NCBI RefSeq assembly: GCF_016545825.1
Contig: NC_052621.1
Location: 17,348,910-17,412,909, forward strand
Source of the DNA: Eucalyptus grandis
Lineage: Eukaryota; Streptophyta; Magnoliopsida; Myrtales; Myrtaceae
Direction of reading: 5' to 3'
Length of the DNA: 64,000 bases
Part shown: one piece after another, positions 46,401 to 58,680 of the stretch
How positions within the stretch are numbered: the first letter of the stretch is position 1
Layout: each line of letters begins with the position of its first letter
Translations under genes and position numbers: made by a program
Notes under the pieces: generated by a model
Databases searched by the model: none
What the model saw: only the letters and a program-made list of their open reading frames with translations
What the model was told of the DNA's origin: nothing

Positions 46401-46845
46401 ATTCTTTAGGTCCCAAACTACACCATGTGTCCATGAGAAAATAAAGTGTACTGATAGATTTTTGACATCCCTCTTATTATGGCGTTGTGTCAAGAAGTAA
46501 AGCATAATGTTTGTGAATGCTTTTGTGGGTGTAGGAGCAAGTATGTCAAGCGCATTTATGTGTTTTATGAAATGAGAAGAAATCATAAAAGACACAATTG
46601 TGTATTATAATCAATTCGATCCCCCGATTGGATCGGGGGCAAACGCCTACGAAAAGGTTTACCATCAAGTGTAGTTTCTGATTGGGACGTGAGTCAAATT
46701 TGTTGAAGCTGTTGATCAATCCCTTTTGCTTTTATCTATTGCATAGAGGTTGTAGAATCTTGCTATATAATATGGATGAAATTAAATTGTGAATTATTGT
46801 TGCTATTTCATATGGTAGGGAATAATGAATTAGCTGTATGATGTC

Positions 46846-47109
46846 ATGTATGAATTTAACTTTTCACTCCTAGCAGACTATGCCATGGTGTTAAGAGCCC
46901 CAGGATCACTAGAAGGGACCGCAAAACTTCTAGACCCTGATTTTAAAGTTATTGAGAGTGCTTACCCTTTTGTCATTGAGAGACTTCTGGCAGACCCCAA
47001 TCCTGATATGAGAAGAACTTTGCGGCGACTTGTCATTCGGAATGATGGATCTATAAGGTGGAATCAGTTGGAGCGACTGATGGGCCATTTTTCCTTGTCC
47101 CTTTTTTAA
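46846..47109 (+). pseudogene. Captured exon of an ABC1K-type kinase gene
   Basis: An open stretch of 87 codons contains G-S-L-E-G-T-A-K, D-P-D-F-K-V-I-E-S-A-Y-P-F-V-I, L-L-A-D-P-N-P-D-M-R and R-N-D-G-S-I-R-W-N-Q-L-E-R-L. These are characteristic of plastid ABC1/UbiB-like kinases (ABC1K family) in the part downstream of the kinase core. It is well conserved, so capture or relaxed selection is fairly recent. The likely end of the exon is near 47083; the ORF then runs into non-coding DNA. No other part of the roughly 700-residue family protein is recognisable nearby. It lies inside the hAT-like element 45807-48515. Confidence 0.75.
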
Positions 47110-47394
47110 CCTTGCAAGATTAATCTATTTTTAATAGAGGACATGATTGCATACTATTGGAAATGTATACTTTTTCTCCGGTTGCATCTGAATGTGAGAT
47201 TTTTCTATGGTATTTGTGTCACTTGATATATCTTTTATTGAGAACATGAATGCTTGGACCTACATGCTAGTTGAGCTGCTGTTGTTTATTCTCTGAGTTA
47301 TTACAATGAGAAGTGTTGTACTTTAGCTAGTACATCCATGATGGGATGCGATTGGACTGCACCATTTGGACTTGATATGCTACGATGAAGGGGT

Positions 47395-48095
47395 GTGATG
47401 GGGTCATATAAAAGACCCCTGAAGACAACCGTTGGAGTGGTTGGACAAACGTACGTTCAGAACATTTCCTTCATTTTCTCTCCCATTTCCATCAAGGCGT
47501 TCCATTTCATCTTTGCAAGAACAATAGGCATTTATGCTGTGGAAATTTGGTGTTTTCCTTGTGATTGCATCCAGACTAACGTGAGGTAGTGTTGTTCGTG
47601 ATTTATTCGCAATTCAACGTTCGTTCCGGGGCTATTTGCTGTTTGCGCATCGGAATCAGGTAAGTCGTCTTCCGCCAACTTGAATTCCAACAAGAAGAAA
47701 ATTGTTGCATTATTTGCCTATTTTAGAAATGCGCCTCTATCCAAATTTACAATCAATTTGGAATTTGAAATATCATCAGTGATTGAATCTAGTGATCGGA
47801 TTTAGTTTATGAGATAATATGCTACATATGCTCTCTATCATGTACAAGATATTCTTGAAGCTGTTTGGGCCAATTATTACTTCTTGATTCTATTATCTCG
47901 TGTCATTGCTTTTATGAATCCTCGCTTGCGTAAATTGTTAATTACTGTCCAACCTTTCAAAATATGAATGACCTGTTTCTCTTGTTTCATGTTACTTCTT
48001 TTGCTTTTGCAGAGAGATACAACATCTAAGTTGCAAGTTAGATAGTCTCAATTCCCAAGACAACAATGGAGATGGCAATACCAAAAAGGTACTTG
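47395..48095 (+). pseudogene. Second captured gene piece with splice-like junctions
   Basis: A TATAAAAG at 47406-47413 is followed by a leader-like, C/T-rich segment. A possible exon ends at the donor-like 'cag|gtaagtc' near 47658. An acceptor-like 'cttttgcttttgcag' ends near 48012, then an open stretch of about 25 codons (E-I-Q-H-L-S-C-K-L-D-S-L-N-S) runs to the donor-like 'aaaaag|gtactt' near 48088. The product is not recognised. It looks like the 5' end of a host gene with promoter, exon 1, intron and exon 2, captured by the hAT-like element. Confidence 0.4.
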
Positions 48096-48523
48096 TTTGG
48101 TAGTATCCATTATCACTTGTCATTTGTAAAATATTCAACATAGGTCTAATGTGGTATGTGGCATACTCATTTTTGCTAGTATCATCGTGTAGAATGTTGG
48201 TTCACATTCCAAAATATTAAACGTTTACGAGTATTATAGATTTTGTGTTCATTATGTATTCTCTTTGATAAATGACAAGCTTATTTATCATTGTTACGTC
48301 CATTTCCATTTTTTAAAAACTAAAATAGAAACCCAAACAAAAAAAAAAAACCTTTTGGAACCTGGAATCAACCTCAGAATTTGTGACAAAGTAGGTTCCA
48401 GGTTATTGATTCTGACGGGTAGGTTTCAAGTTCCAAAAAATGAGGAACCTATACCCGATGGTAGGTTTCAGATTTTAGACGAAACTAGTAAGAAACCGGG
48501 AACTACTCATCCCTAATCAGAAC

Positions 48524-51500
48524 TACATATTTCCTATGTGCCATTATTCTCTTTGGAAAAAACCATTTTCTTATTTATTTTCATGTTAAATGTCAATCTA
48601 TTTTTCAAAAATACTCTTTCCCCAAGTTTTGAAGATTTTAAATTTGTTAAATTTGAAATGAATAATGCTTAGGAATATCAGCCAGCCACAATCCTTGTCA
48701 TGTCATCGAATCAATGACCATTATTAAAGAATTGCAGAAATTGATTCAAAGCGCGGAGTGAAGAAAAAGTGCCTTCTGCAAAATTAAACCTTTTTCAATA
48801 ATCGCATACGAAAGAACAAAAGGGAAACTTAGTAAGGAATTTGTTTCCCGGATTCTATCCACGAGTGCTTAATGAAACTTGTTAAGCAACTAAATGAAAA
48901 AAAAAAAAAAATTGCAATTTTCAATGTACAGATTACTCTAGTATGATGTATAGTTAATACCTTGAAGGTTGAATTGTTTTAGATAAAATATAACTTAATA
49001 TAGTATTTCCGAAATCCAAGTGAGTTTTGATGTATTTTATAGAAGGCTAGTCCCTTGTAAGGCAGGTCACTCATGCAACTGGGCAGTGGGCACATTGGGA
49101 TGTTGCTTTCATTAAGCAGTTGGACAAACTCAACCAATTAGATTGCCCTAATCGGTTCACTATTACCCATAGAGCAATAGCACATGGACAGACACATCCT
49201 TACATTAATAATCCTTTCTTAATGATTAATTGCACAATGCACACCTCAAAAGTCAACGATGTTTAGGCTGATTAAATTTGTTAATCATAATTACTTTATG
49301 ATGTCACTAATATACTTCCTCTACATCGTTATTAAATTACTATGAATTTATCTTTCCGTCCTGTTGACAAACCACATCACAACTGTTTAATCCACCGTGT
49401 TAAACCCAATTTAAAGCATGTTTAACATCAAGTCATTCCCTCCATGGATGAAAAATGAAATATAATCTTTGTCCCCATATGATTAAAGTAAGTGTTGCAC
49501 TAGCTAATGACTTCCTTCTAGTGTTTCATCAATTGCTGGATGCGTAATTGTTGAGATACCCTTCTAGTCAATGACGAGCTACCGTTTGAATTCCAACATT
49601 AAAGTCACTTTCAATATTGATCTAATAAAATTATTTCTAGGAAATACGCAGGACTGTTAATATTGGATCGAGCCGACTTCAAATGCAATTGATCGACCTG
49701 ATCCTATTAGGGGCAGCCAAGTTTCTATGACTAATATCACAAAATCAATTCATTCTTTTGATTCTTTTAACAATTTAAGAATACATTTTTATTTCAAAAT
49801 GAATAATGATTCCTAAATTTTGATCCAATACATATTATGATTCATAAACAAAAATGAACCAAAAAATCAGGAACGACATTGCATATTCGATTAAATTTTA
49901 AAAATTATATTGAATAAATTCAAAATTAAAGTATCACATTCCATATTAAATCAAATTCCAGAAATCATACACCATTTTTCCAATTCAAATTTTCCAAGGG
50001 AATAAAGACCCATGACATCATCTGGAGGTGGCGTGTCCGAAAACCAGGGGCAATTCGGACGCGGTCGGCTCAAGAGTAGTACGACTCAATAAACTCTTCG
50101 GCTCAGCTAACGAGCCGAGAGAATTCTGACGAGTGAGGATGACTTTGACGGCGCGGACAGACAATCATTTCAGGTCACTGTCCCGTGCGACCTGTGAGAG
50201 AGACGGGACGCAAGTTTCGCATATAAAAAGAATCGTAGTGGACACGGTAATAATTCCCCCTGCTCCCAAGTGAGATCATGACAAGGATTGCACTTTTCCT
50301 TTTGGAAAATTTTTCTTCTCCTTGCCCCATCCAGAGAGAGCGATAGGCATTTTTTTTCTTTTTTGCTATTTTTCGAAAACGTCCCGAGATTTTTTCTCTG
50401 TTTTGTGTAATCAGTGCATTGCGGATGGGGACATTTCTTCATTATATATGATTAAAAAATTGTCCAGAAAACACCGACTAACAAGCCCCTTTATTCTATC
50501 TTTTTACTTACTCATTTGTCTCCAATGTGAAAACCTAACTTTCCGATCGTTTCCAGAGAGCAACAGCTGCCAAAATAATGACCTAAATTACATTTCCGAG
50601 CCCCCACGTCTCTTAATCATCGACCTAATCCAATTAGCCCCCGGACATGATTAAAATACGATATTTTTATCCCAATTTGTCAAACTTCGTTTGCTAATTA
50701 TGCCTTAAGGACCCAATGAAGGCCCCGAGTAGTACTCATCTTGGACTTGGAGTCGTACCTAATCGAGAAAAGAAGGAGAGCCAACCTAGCCTCACCGCTG
50801 GAACTTGCCCCTCCGTTTCCTTCCCTCCTTTATATTTTCTTATCCTACTTTTTGCTGGTGGATATCTCTTTTGCCTTCACTTGATTTGCTCGGTACTTTA
50901 ATTCCCCCATTCCAACCACCTTGGCACCAATGCTTGGAATTGGAGAAGTTCAACCGGTTTTCTTAGTGCTTATCCGAAAGTGAATGGTGTATGCATCTTC
51001 TTTATGACTTTGAGGTAGTAGCTGGGGTTGCAAATTGAACCGAAAGTTAGCGCAATAAACAGGACATAAATTGTGATTTGACTTAAAATTAGTGGTAGAT
51101 ATCAATCTGAACTATAATCTACAGCAAGGAAGGGAGAAACTAGTTTTTGGATCAACACAAGGTGTATTTGGGATATATATTGTATCAGGGCATGTGCACA
51201 GAAGATTGTTTATTTGGAAGTTTGCGAAATACCTTACAAGCCCTATCAACCAGCCAAAGGCCTTTAACTTGTGTACGTGGCTCTAACCCAAAACAATTTA
51301 AACATAAACAATGATATTTGAATAGGCTGTGCCCAGTTCCCTAGTAAAAATCCCTCAATGTCTCAACCAATCGTGGTAATCTCAAATGGTTATTTTCACT
51401 GCATATTAGCACAAACAAGCAAAATAAGTGAACAATATTTACATTTAGCCAAACCCCTTTAGACTAAAGGCCTTTTTTATTTCCCCAAGGACATTCCCCC

Positions 51501-53250
51501 AAAGCCGAACCAAACGGGGCCTATATCAAACAATTTCTCCTATCCATAGCCGAAAATGACTTAATGTCAAAACTCATTGTAAAGAGGTAATATATCATTT
51601 TTCGAGTTTCAAATTGAACATAAGAGTTGAGTCTATTCTGATGTCTCAAAGTCAAGCTTAAACAAACACAATCTACCATAAAGCCCAAGCTCAAATTCTC
51701 TTGAATTGTCGTCAGATCTCTTCTTTCTTTTTTTTTCCTTTTTTTCTTTCTTAGTAAATTAATCAAATCAAATTTTCCAAGAGTCTAGTACATATATTAA
51801 ACTCAATTTGAACCGTTGAATTTAATAAAATTTTCATGAGATATAAAAGATTAGATTGCTATGATAATGAGGTGAATATATTTTGCTGGGACACAGCAAA
51901 TTTGACAATTGGGTTAGTTGCTTGTCCCTTCCCCACATCAACCTGAGCTCTACTCTAGGAACTGTACGGAATGTGCGGACACAGGCAACAGCAAATGCTT
52001 GCCATATCCTGTTTAAGAAAGCTTTGTCCATTAAGGAGGAACAAAAAGGTTCATCTACAAACAGACCGGTGGTATCTTTTATTCCGACCAGCGGAGTTAG
52101 CCGATGCGGATGATTTTCGTTTATGTTATTCAGATCATTCAAATCCACACAAATTGATTGGGCATATCACGAGTTTGTAGACGCACTGAAAGCCGAAAGA
52201 CTTTGCTATTTGATTAGAGTACTTTCCTAATATCCTTATGAGTATGCTAGGGCCCTTACTTGAGCTTGAATGTTGGGATAAGGGGGCACATGGTCTCTAC
52301 TGACAATGGTTCTAATTTCAAGAAACTTTTCATCAGGTTACAACCCTATTCAATTTTTTATTATTCGTAAGAGCGGAGACATCGTTGAAAACCGTAAATA
52401 CTCATTGAATTATTAGACTAAAATCATTTTAGTAAAAGGGTTTTCTTTTATATGTAAAAGAAGTTGAGATTAAAGATTTGCCTTTCTCATCTGTCTCTCC
52501 CTCTGCAATTTTCCACTCCTTTCTTACGTTCGATATCTGAGTTTGCGTAATCCCTGAATTTTCTTTTATCTATATATTTAAACTTGCTAAACTTTTGTAG
52601 TCAAAATCCTCTGACTTCAAAAGTTAATTGGAGTTGACGCGGTCGTTGGAGCTAACAAATTAATGATGCCATTGCGGATCATTAGTTATTTTGTGGGACA
52701 AAAGTATTTGTAAATAAAATCCTCTTCTCTTTTTGAATTTTCCGTTTTTTCTTTTATGTGGCACTAATTATACAACCACTTTCATGTTTGGATAAGCGTG
52801 TTTATAGCTACAAGGTATTAAAAACAATACGGAAAGGACATATAGGATTTTTTTTTTCCACGAAAAATGGACAGACTAAACGGAAAACCTAAAAATTAGA
52901 CGAAATAGCATAGATGGTAATAGTGCCAATAATCTGACTTATAAGTTGTAACTCCTCATTTACCAAGTAATTGTAATAAAATCTCTTATTATCTCTAATA
53001 ACATCGAAATTCTAAAAAAGCTTTGCTGGGAGGTCTCTTCTTTCTAAATTGAGGACCTGTCCAGATTAACCTTTATTTATTTATCAAAATTTTGTGGCAC
53101 ATGTACTTCAATTTCATTTTCAACAAGATATTTGAAACTTTCACAAAATGCAAATATTAATCAGTAAAGTCGCACAGAACTTTTTCATGTCTTTTTTTTT
53201 TTTTTTTTTTTTGGAAATTCGAAACAAACAAGCATGCCTTAAAGTTGCAA
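48524..53250. other. Quiet interval, no gene recognised
   Basis: 4.7 kb of AT-rich DNA with short ORFs only and none with a known motif. A TATAAAAA near 50222 lies upstream of ORFs 50322-50654 and 50716-50901 (no recognisable protein), so a non-coding or decayed gene is possible. The segment 49370-49600 resembles 8330-8560. Confidence 0.45.
49370..49600. repeat. Intergenic segment resembling 8330-8560
   Basis: See 8330-8560: shared blocks in the same order and orientation. It lies about 4 kb from GDU copy 2, while the partner lies about 3 kb from GDU copy 1 on the other side. Confidence 0.5.
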
Positions 53251-53468
53251 TACGATCTAAGGCGAAGAAGCAGAAGAAGCGCAACGCATGTTATATAAGA
53301 AAGAAAAATCCATCCATATACATATTCGCGAAAATGAAAGAATCGGTGTAATCTCTACAAAACAATGGAAAAACCCAAAAAACAAGGAAGAAGGGATCCC
53401 AAAATCCAGCACCCTCTCTATATAACAGTGCAAGCAAATGAAGATTGATCGGCGATGATGATGATCTC

Positions 53469-53804
53469 TCATACTTGTTGGCATCCGTTGTGGCTCGCGG
53501 TCGAACTAGAAGCAAGCTTCGCCAAGAACGTGGGATTCTCATGCCCGGGCATTATGACTACGATCTTGGGCGCATTGTCCTCTTGTTCCACCTTTGATGG
53601 CTTGTTGTCATCGCTATCCACTCCGGTTTGATCTTCGGGGTCACGACTCAGGCCGGATGATGCCGAGGACTTCCGGTGGGAGCAAGCGAGGACCACCAGT
53701 GCGACCGCGATGAGGCCCAGCATGAGAGCCAATCCTGCGAACAGGTACGGAATCGGCGTGTTCCACTTGTGGAAGCCGCCGTCCACGGTGGCATCGGAGC
53801 TCAT
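53469..53804 (-). CDS. GLUTAMINE DUMPER family membrane protein, copy 2
   Basis: Intact 111-residue, intron-less ORF. N-terminus with K-W-N-T-P-I-P-Y-L-F-A-G-L-A-L, one membrane segment at residues about 19-42, a polar Ser/Asp-rich linker (43-78) and the conserved box P-K-I-V-V-I-M-P-G at 79-87 followed by P-T-F-L-A-K. The VIMAG box of the family is VIMPG here (Ala to Pro at residue 86); copy 1 keeps VIMAG. The family acts at the plasma membrane in amino acid export with the ubiquitin ligase LOG2. The Pro could change that binding, but I do not know whether VIMPG is a common natural variant. The start at 53804 fits the conserved N-terminus. A TATA-like box is about 135 bases upstream. Confidence 0.9.
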   Translation of the reverse strand: MSSDATVDGGFHKWNTPIPYLFAGLALMLGLIAVALVVLACSHRKSSASSGLSRDPEDQTGVDSDDNKPSKVEQEDNAPKIVVIMPGHENPTFLAKLASSSTASHNGCQQV

Positions 53805-53935
53805 CTTTGATGAGTGGGAAGCAAACAGTCTTGTTTTGCTTTCTCAAGTTTGTCTTTCGGGCTCTGGTTTTGTCAGTGAAATGTGATCAGGGTGGTTGTG
53901 CTGTGCGTGCCTGTGGTTATACTTGGGCGCCAGGA

Positions 53936-53943
53936 TATAAATA
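53936..53943 (-). promoter_or_regulatory. TATA-like box of GDU copy 2
   Basis: The plus strand reads TATAAATA; on the minus strand this is TATTTATA in 'tctctatttatatcc'. Its distance to the ATG (about 135 bases) is plausible for a leader of about 100 bases. Weaker than the box of copy 1. Confidence 0.45.
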
Positions 53944-53949
53944 GAGAGA

Positions 53950-55380
53950 CGCTTGCTTTTGAGTTGATAACATGTTATTCGATGACAAACCGTGTTTTTA
54001 GGGAAAAAAATAAATGGAAAAGATGCACAGTGCTTGTTGGATTAGGACGAAGAAGGTGCAGAGGAGGTTTTGCGAAAGGGAGATTCGGTTTCCGTGTGCT
54101 TCGCTGGTACGCATCGCACTCGATACTAAGTATTTCTTTCTTTTTTCTCATTGTCTTCGAAGTTTCCTTCGCCTTTTTATGGTGCCCAGTTTGCCCTCGA
54201 GGTTTCCTTGTAATGCCTATTCAGATTAACTTGAAAATGTTATGGAATTGCGTATTTTTGAATAAAATCCTCCCACTTATTTGAACATTATTGGGAGATA
54301 AGACTCTATTTTCAAGCCCCTATGCTACCGCATTTTTAATAATTGAATTCATATCATGTGACAATTAATCACCCTCTCTTTGTTTCCACTCCTGACTTAT
54401 GTTCAAGCCACCGCCCATCCAATGCTGCCGCCTCCTTTTGTCCTAGATGCCTTCCCCACCCTGACTGTCAGCCTCCATGAACAATGATGCCGCCAATCCC
54501 CTCTAAATTCATCGTGCGGCTCTCGCCATTCTCTTTATCTTGGCCGCCTCCCCTATTGCTCAACTCCTTGGCTCGAAGCGTTTTAAACCTCAGAAAGCTC
54601 AAATATGACTGCCATGGTCCCAATTCGATCTTAATTTGAGGTTGAGACTTGAGCCATGCCCAATCCGAGATTCGATGCTTAGGTTTTTTGTGGAGAATCA
54701 AATCTAGAATAGTTTTCTCGTTTCTATTTTTATAGTGGAAATGCATAGGTATTGACGTAATTTGACTTGGTGAGAAATTTCACGTTGTTCCATGAGTAAT
54801 GAGAAAGGAACCAACGGGGGTGGAAAAAGTGAGGGGTGAATATGTGCCGTGGAGCCCTAATGGCTTTTGGCTCGGCCAATACCAACATCTCCCGTCCCCG
54901 CCATCAAAGCGTGTCCTCTCGGCTCAAGTATTAATTCTCTCGATTTTAATTAAGCCATGTTTAATTCACTGACTGGAGTGCTAATCATAACCCGGCCAGC
55001 TTTATTCGTCATTTGATTGTATTAAGGCTACTCGATGTGCTTTTGTGACGGATGATCTTAGCACTTCAGCATTTAATAAACGCAATCGTAGGAGACATTC
55101 TATATAGGAATCATGTATCCAATTGATTTCTTGTTGTAGGATCTAATCAATTTATATCATCATTTAACTTCGTGCTGATAGTTATCAATTATATGTTAAA
55201 TCAAGTATTGATTAAACGGTAGTGCAGTTGCAACTTAATTGAAGCAATACGGTCTGATAATTAGCCCAATGAAAAAAAAAAAAAGATAAAAGCTACTCTA
55301 CATTTGTCCTTTGCCACATATTTGCGCAAATTGCAAAAGTTGGAAGAGAACAGAAAATTAGCCGTATCTTGTCCTGAACC
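53950..55380. other. Upstream of GDU copy 2; no gene recognised
   Basis: Short ORFs only, none with a known motif. This interval should hold the distal promoter of GDU copy 2. 54410-54560 is locally C-rich. Confidence 0.5.
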
Positions 55381-55387
55381 ACACAGG

Positions 55388-57420
55388 CTACGTTTAGTAG
55401 TCAAGATAAAAGTCAAAATAGGATAAATTTTATCCTATCTTGTGTTTGGTTTATAACCAAGATAAGATGAAGATGGATATAAGGCAATATTACCGGGATA
55501 AAATTATCCCGTAAGGGAGGTCAAGTAACGGTGGATAGAATTTATTATATTCATGGCAAAAAAATATATATATTCTTGGAATAAAAAATCCTTAAAATAA
55601 TAATTAAATTTAAAAAAATATTTGAATTCTAATGTAAAAAGGAAAGTTCAAAAAAATAAATAATGGAAACTTTTTTTATTTATATATTTGAATTTATATC
55701 TATTCTATAATATATTATGTATATATACTTAGTATCTATATTAGTTACATATTTTAGGTGTCCTGGTATAGTTTACTACTTACTCAAATTTTTATTAAGG
55801 AGTGATGGAAGGGAATAAAAAAGAGAGGAAAAATAATAAAAAGATAAGTACATGAAATAAATAAGAAGAACCCTAAATTTAAATAAACAAATTCAAACTT
55901 GAAATGGATATTTCTAATTCATCTCATGTCCTTTTTTGTATCTCTAGTTCATATTGAAACTTTACAACTCCTTAGTAATTCTTTGTTTATGTCAAAGCTC
56001 AATGAAATCAATGAGAGAGTCAAAACTCCTCCTCTGTAACTATTTGATTTACATCAAAAGTACACAAAAGTAGCAAAAGAGTTGAAACTCCTCATTTCTA
56101 CATCTCTATGAATCATGTTGAAGTTTCATGAAAGTAGCGACAGAATCAATGCACAATACTTTTCAGAATCATGAAGGTAAATAATCATATTTTCTCTCTT
56201 TTACTGGATTTGGCATTTACAGGCTGACCTACCTCATTAATGTTGTTGTAGCCTATTTACATTTCTCGTATTGTTGACCTATGGCTTACAATGAGCTCTT
56301 CTTCTTCTTTTTTCTTTTTTCTTTTTAAGATGTAATCATACAATATTTATGAATTGCTTAGTAAAAGGTTATCTCCATTTATCTATTTGTGATTTCTTTC
56401 ACAATGAATCATGAGAAACTTTTACAATCTCCATTTGTGCATTTTCATATTCATTTACATCAATATGTTGTTCATACCTAGGATGTGAAAATATCTTATG
56501 TTATTACTGTAATTCACCGAACTATAGACATAATATAGAAAATTCCTAAATTTTATATATTATCTTATGCGAAGAATTAGATTACAAAGCAACCAAAAAG
56601 TCTTTTTTCTCTCCCTCTCTCTTTTCTATCCATCGTCTTCTTCAACCTTTAGGCACAAGGGAAGGTTTAAGCTAGTCTCACCCTCCCTTCTATCTATCAT
56701 TAATTTTATTTGGGTTTTCTTCTTCTTTCCTTCTTTTTTATTCTCTCCTCATCTAGATCTGATAGCTCTTTTCTCTCGGTCTAATTTTAAATCAGAAAGT
56801 TTGAACTCTTCTAATCTAATTTTAAACCTATTAGTTTTTCTTTCCTAATTTAGATATGAGAGTTTAATTATATTTTTGGGGATTTGATATCCCCGTGCTC
56901 TGTCCTTGTACAGGTCCTTCACCTCAAGTTTTAATGATGATCGTAGAATCTCTAACATCTTGCTGAATTATGAAGATTGACTCTTAGATTTGTGTTTATT
57001 CAACATATTTTGGTTGTCTCTGTATGACGATAATGTAGAGAAAATTGAACCTAGGTTCATATCACCAACTGCCAACACCGTAGTTATTAGAGAATGAACT
57101 TCTAGTGTGTGCTCATCACTACTGATGATAGTTAATCCAATGATTGATAGCTAATTATTTTGCTTGACAGATTTATTCTTATGGAACAAGTGTGTGCTTA
57201 ACCCTGCCGATGCTCTGTTGAATCTCCTTATTTCCTCGATTTGGCTTTGTTTTGTAGTATTCTGGCCTTTGCTCTGCTTCAATTTTCTTTGTCATGAAAG
57301 TCTATACACTTCTCATGTACACTTTTAAGCAATGAATACAATTTTATCTCGACCAAAAAAAAAAAAATCTTACCATATCCTATCCAATCCTATTTTGCCA
57401 AAAAAAATCCATACGGACTA
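55388..57420. mobile_element. Possible 2 kb DNA element with A-tail-like insert
   Basis: The left end carries 'acgtttagtagtcaagataaaag' and 'caaaataggataaa'; the reverse complement of 57375-57420 carries 'gtagtccgtatgg' and 'caaaataggattgg'. This looks like a decayed TIR pair of Harbinger or hAT type. The interior has a CT-rich leader-like ORF (56567-56848) with no motif, and at 57330-57367 'aatgaatacaattttatc' followed by a 13-A tract, which looks like a polyadenylated 3' end. Ends and identity are uncertain. Confidence 0.35.
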
Positions 57421-57429
57421 CTGCATACA

Positions 57430-58140
57430 AGGGCTCAAGAGCTGGGCAACATATAGCATGTGATAGTTTTGGTATTTGTTGACACAAAAAAATTATAAAT
57501 TCTCATTATGGATGAGTAATTAGCTTGGTCAACAAGAATAAAGTTTGGTTAGATCAGAAGCCATCAGTCAACAAGATGAACTTATCAACAATTAAGAGAA
57601 TCAACAACACCCAATCTCAATAAAGTGAAAAGTGAAATCGATTCAATCATTACGAATCAAGAGATTCACTGAGCAACTAGTGAGTCAAGTAGTAGATTAG
57701 CCCTCGTAAAGCCACCAATTAGTTCAGTATAGGTGAAAAAGTTATGAATGAGAGCCCCAAGCAATCCCAAATTCTAACTAAGAGTTGAGACAATGCAATT
57801 AATGAGCAGAAGCATACCAACATAACAAATAAGGACAGGGCTAATGGATCGACACAAGTGCATAACCGCTTAATGGTTGTGTCAACAATTTTTTTACTAA
57901 AACTTTTTGTAGATAATCATCACTAGATAATTGGAGATCGAGTCTAATGTTTGTAACTGTCAAATTAAATTAAGAGGTTATTTGTGGATTTAAAATTTAT
58001 AATAAATAATTGTAGGTGCGTGGTATAAAAGCCACTTTGTAATTATTGTAAAACACACAATCGATTACAACATGCCTGTTTTTCTTTAATTTCCTCATAA
58101 TGTACATTTCTAGCAATATTTCAGTTTCCACTACCCTTTA
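57430..58140. other. No gene recognised
   Basis: AT-rich, without ORFs of note or repeats that I can support. Confidence 0.5.
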
Positions 58141-58141
58141 C

Positions 58142-58680
58142 TGTTAGGGCTAATAGTACAACCTAGAGGGGGGTAAATAGGTTGAATGAGAACCCTGAAG
58201 AACTTTTGCAGAATGTAACAAGTTGAACTTCACCGATAGCAAAAACAGATTAACATAATCGAGTGTACCTCTAATGAATAGATATTGATAATAATGAATG
58301 GGTAATGCTAATGGTGAAGAGATAAAAGATAGAATATAGAGTTTTATAACAATTCAGCTTTATCCTCAAGGTTACGTCCATTCTCAATATCAACAAGTAT
58401 TGCACCTATCAACTTATAGATCACACTATTAAAAAATAAACACTACTTTTACAATTGAACACTTTACTTTATCACGATTACAACTCAATATCATCTCACG
58501 GAGACATTATCAGCAACAAACGGTCACTATCAATCAAAACAAAGCAAAGAAGAACACTCAAATCATTATATAGTCGCCAAGAAAAAATTATTTTCTTGCT
58601 CAAACACTTGGTACATATTGAAAAGTATAAGAACAAAACTTACAACATTACACATTGAGATTTATATGCTTCCTAGTTAA
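58142..58680 (-). repeat. Copia LTR fragment (SIRE-like)
   Basis: Starts TGTTAGGGCTAATAGTACAACC, then 'ctagaggggggtaaatagg', the same layout as the start of the LTR at 9186 ('ctagagggggggtgaatag'). Further matching landmarks in the same order are 'gagttttata' followed by 'attcagcttta' and 'ttacgtccattctc', equivalent to 'gagatttatagtggttcggctta' and 'gtccactctt'. The sequence between is diverged, so it is another family of the same lineage. No internal region or second LTR is seen: solo or truncated. Confidence 0.65.

Larger units (their letters stand above)
45807..48515. mobile_element. Gene-capturing hAT-like element (Pack-hAT candidate)
   Basis: Ends TAGGGGTGAGCA (left) and, reverse-complemented, TAGGGATGAGTA (right). 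Flanks ATCAAAAC (45799-45806) and ATCAGAAC (48516-48523) match at 7 of 8 positions, as expected for an old hAT TSD. Both subterminal regions carry 'gaaccggg'/'ggttcc' motifs like the smaller hAT at 40186-41081. No hAT transposase is recognisable. The interior holds a readable exon of an ABC1-type kinase gene and further gene-like pieces (see separate entries), so it appears to have picked up host gene DNA. Confidence 0.75.

Noticed and set aside
51470..51530. Sequence ending 'aaccaaacggggcc', resembling a Harbinger TIR
   Set aside because: I could not find the matching inverted end or a 3-bp TSD within a plausible distance.
51834..52148. Overlapping ORFs on both strands, possible gene fragment
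   Set aside because: Neither frame shows a motif that I know and there is no splice or promoter support.
53186..53212. Long poly(T) run as evidence for a minus-strand retrocopy
   Set aside because: No gene-like sequence or TSD adjoins it; a simple homopolymer is enough to explain it.
56567..56848. Ser/Phe-rich 93-codon ORF
   Set aside because: Low-complexity CT-rich DNA, more like an untranslated leader.
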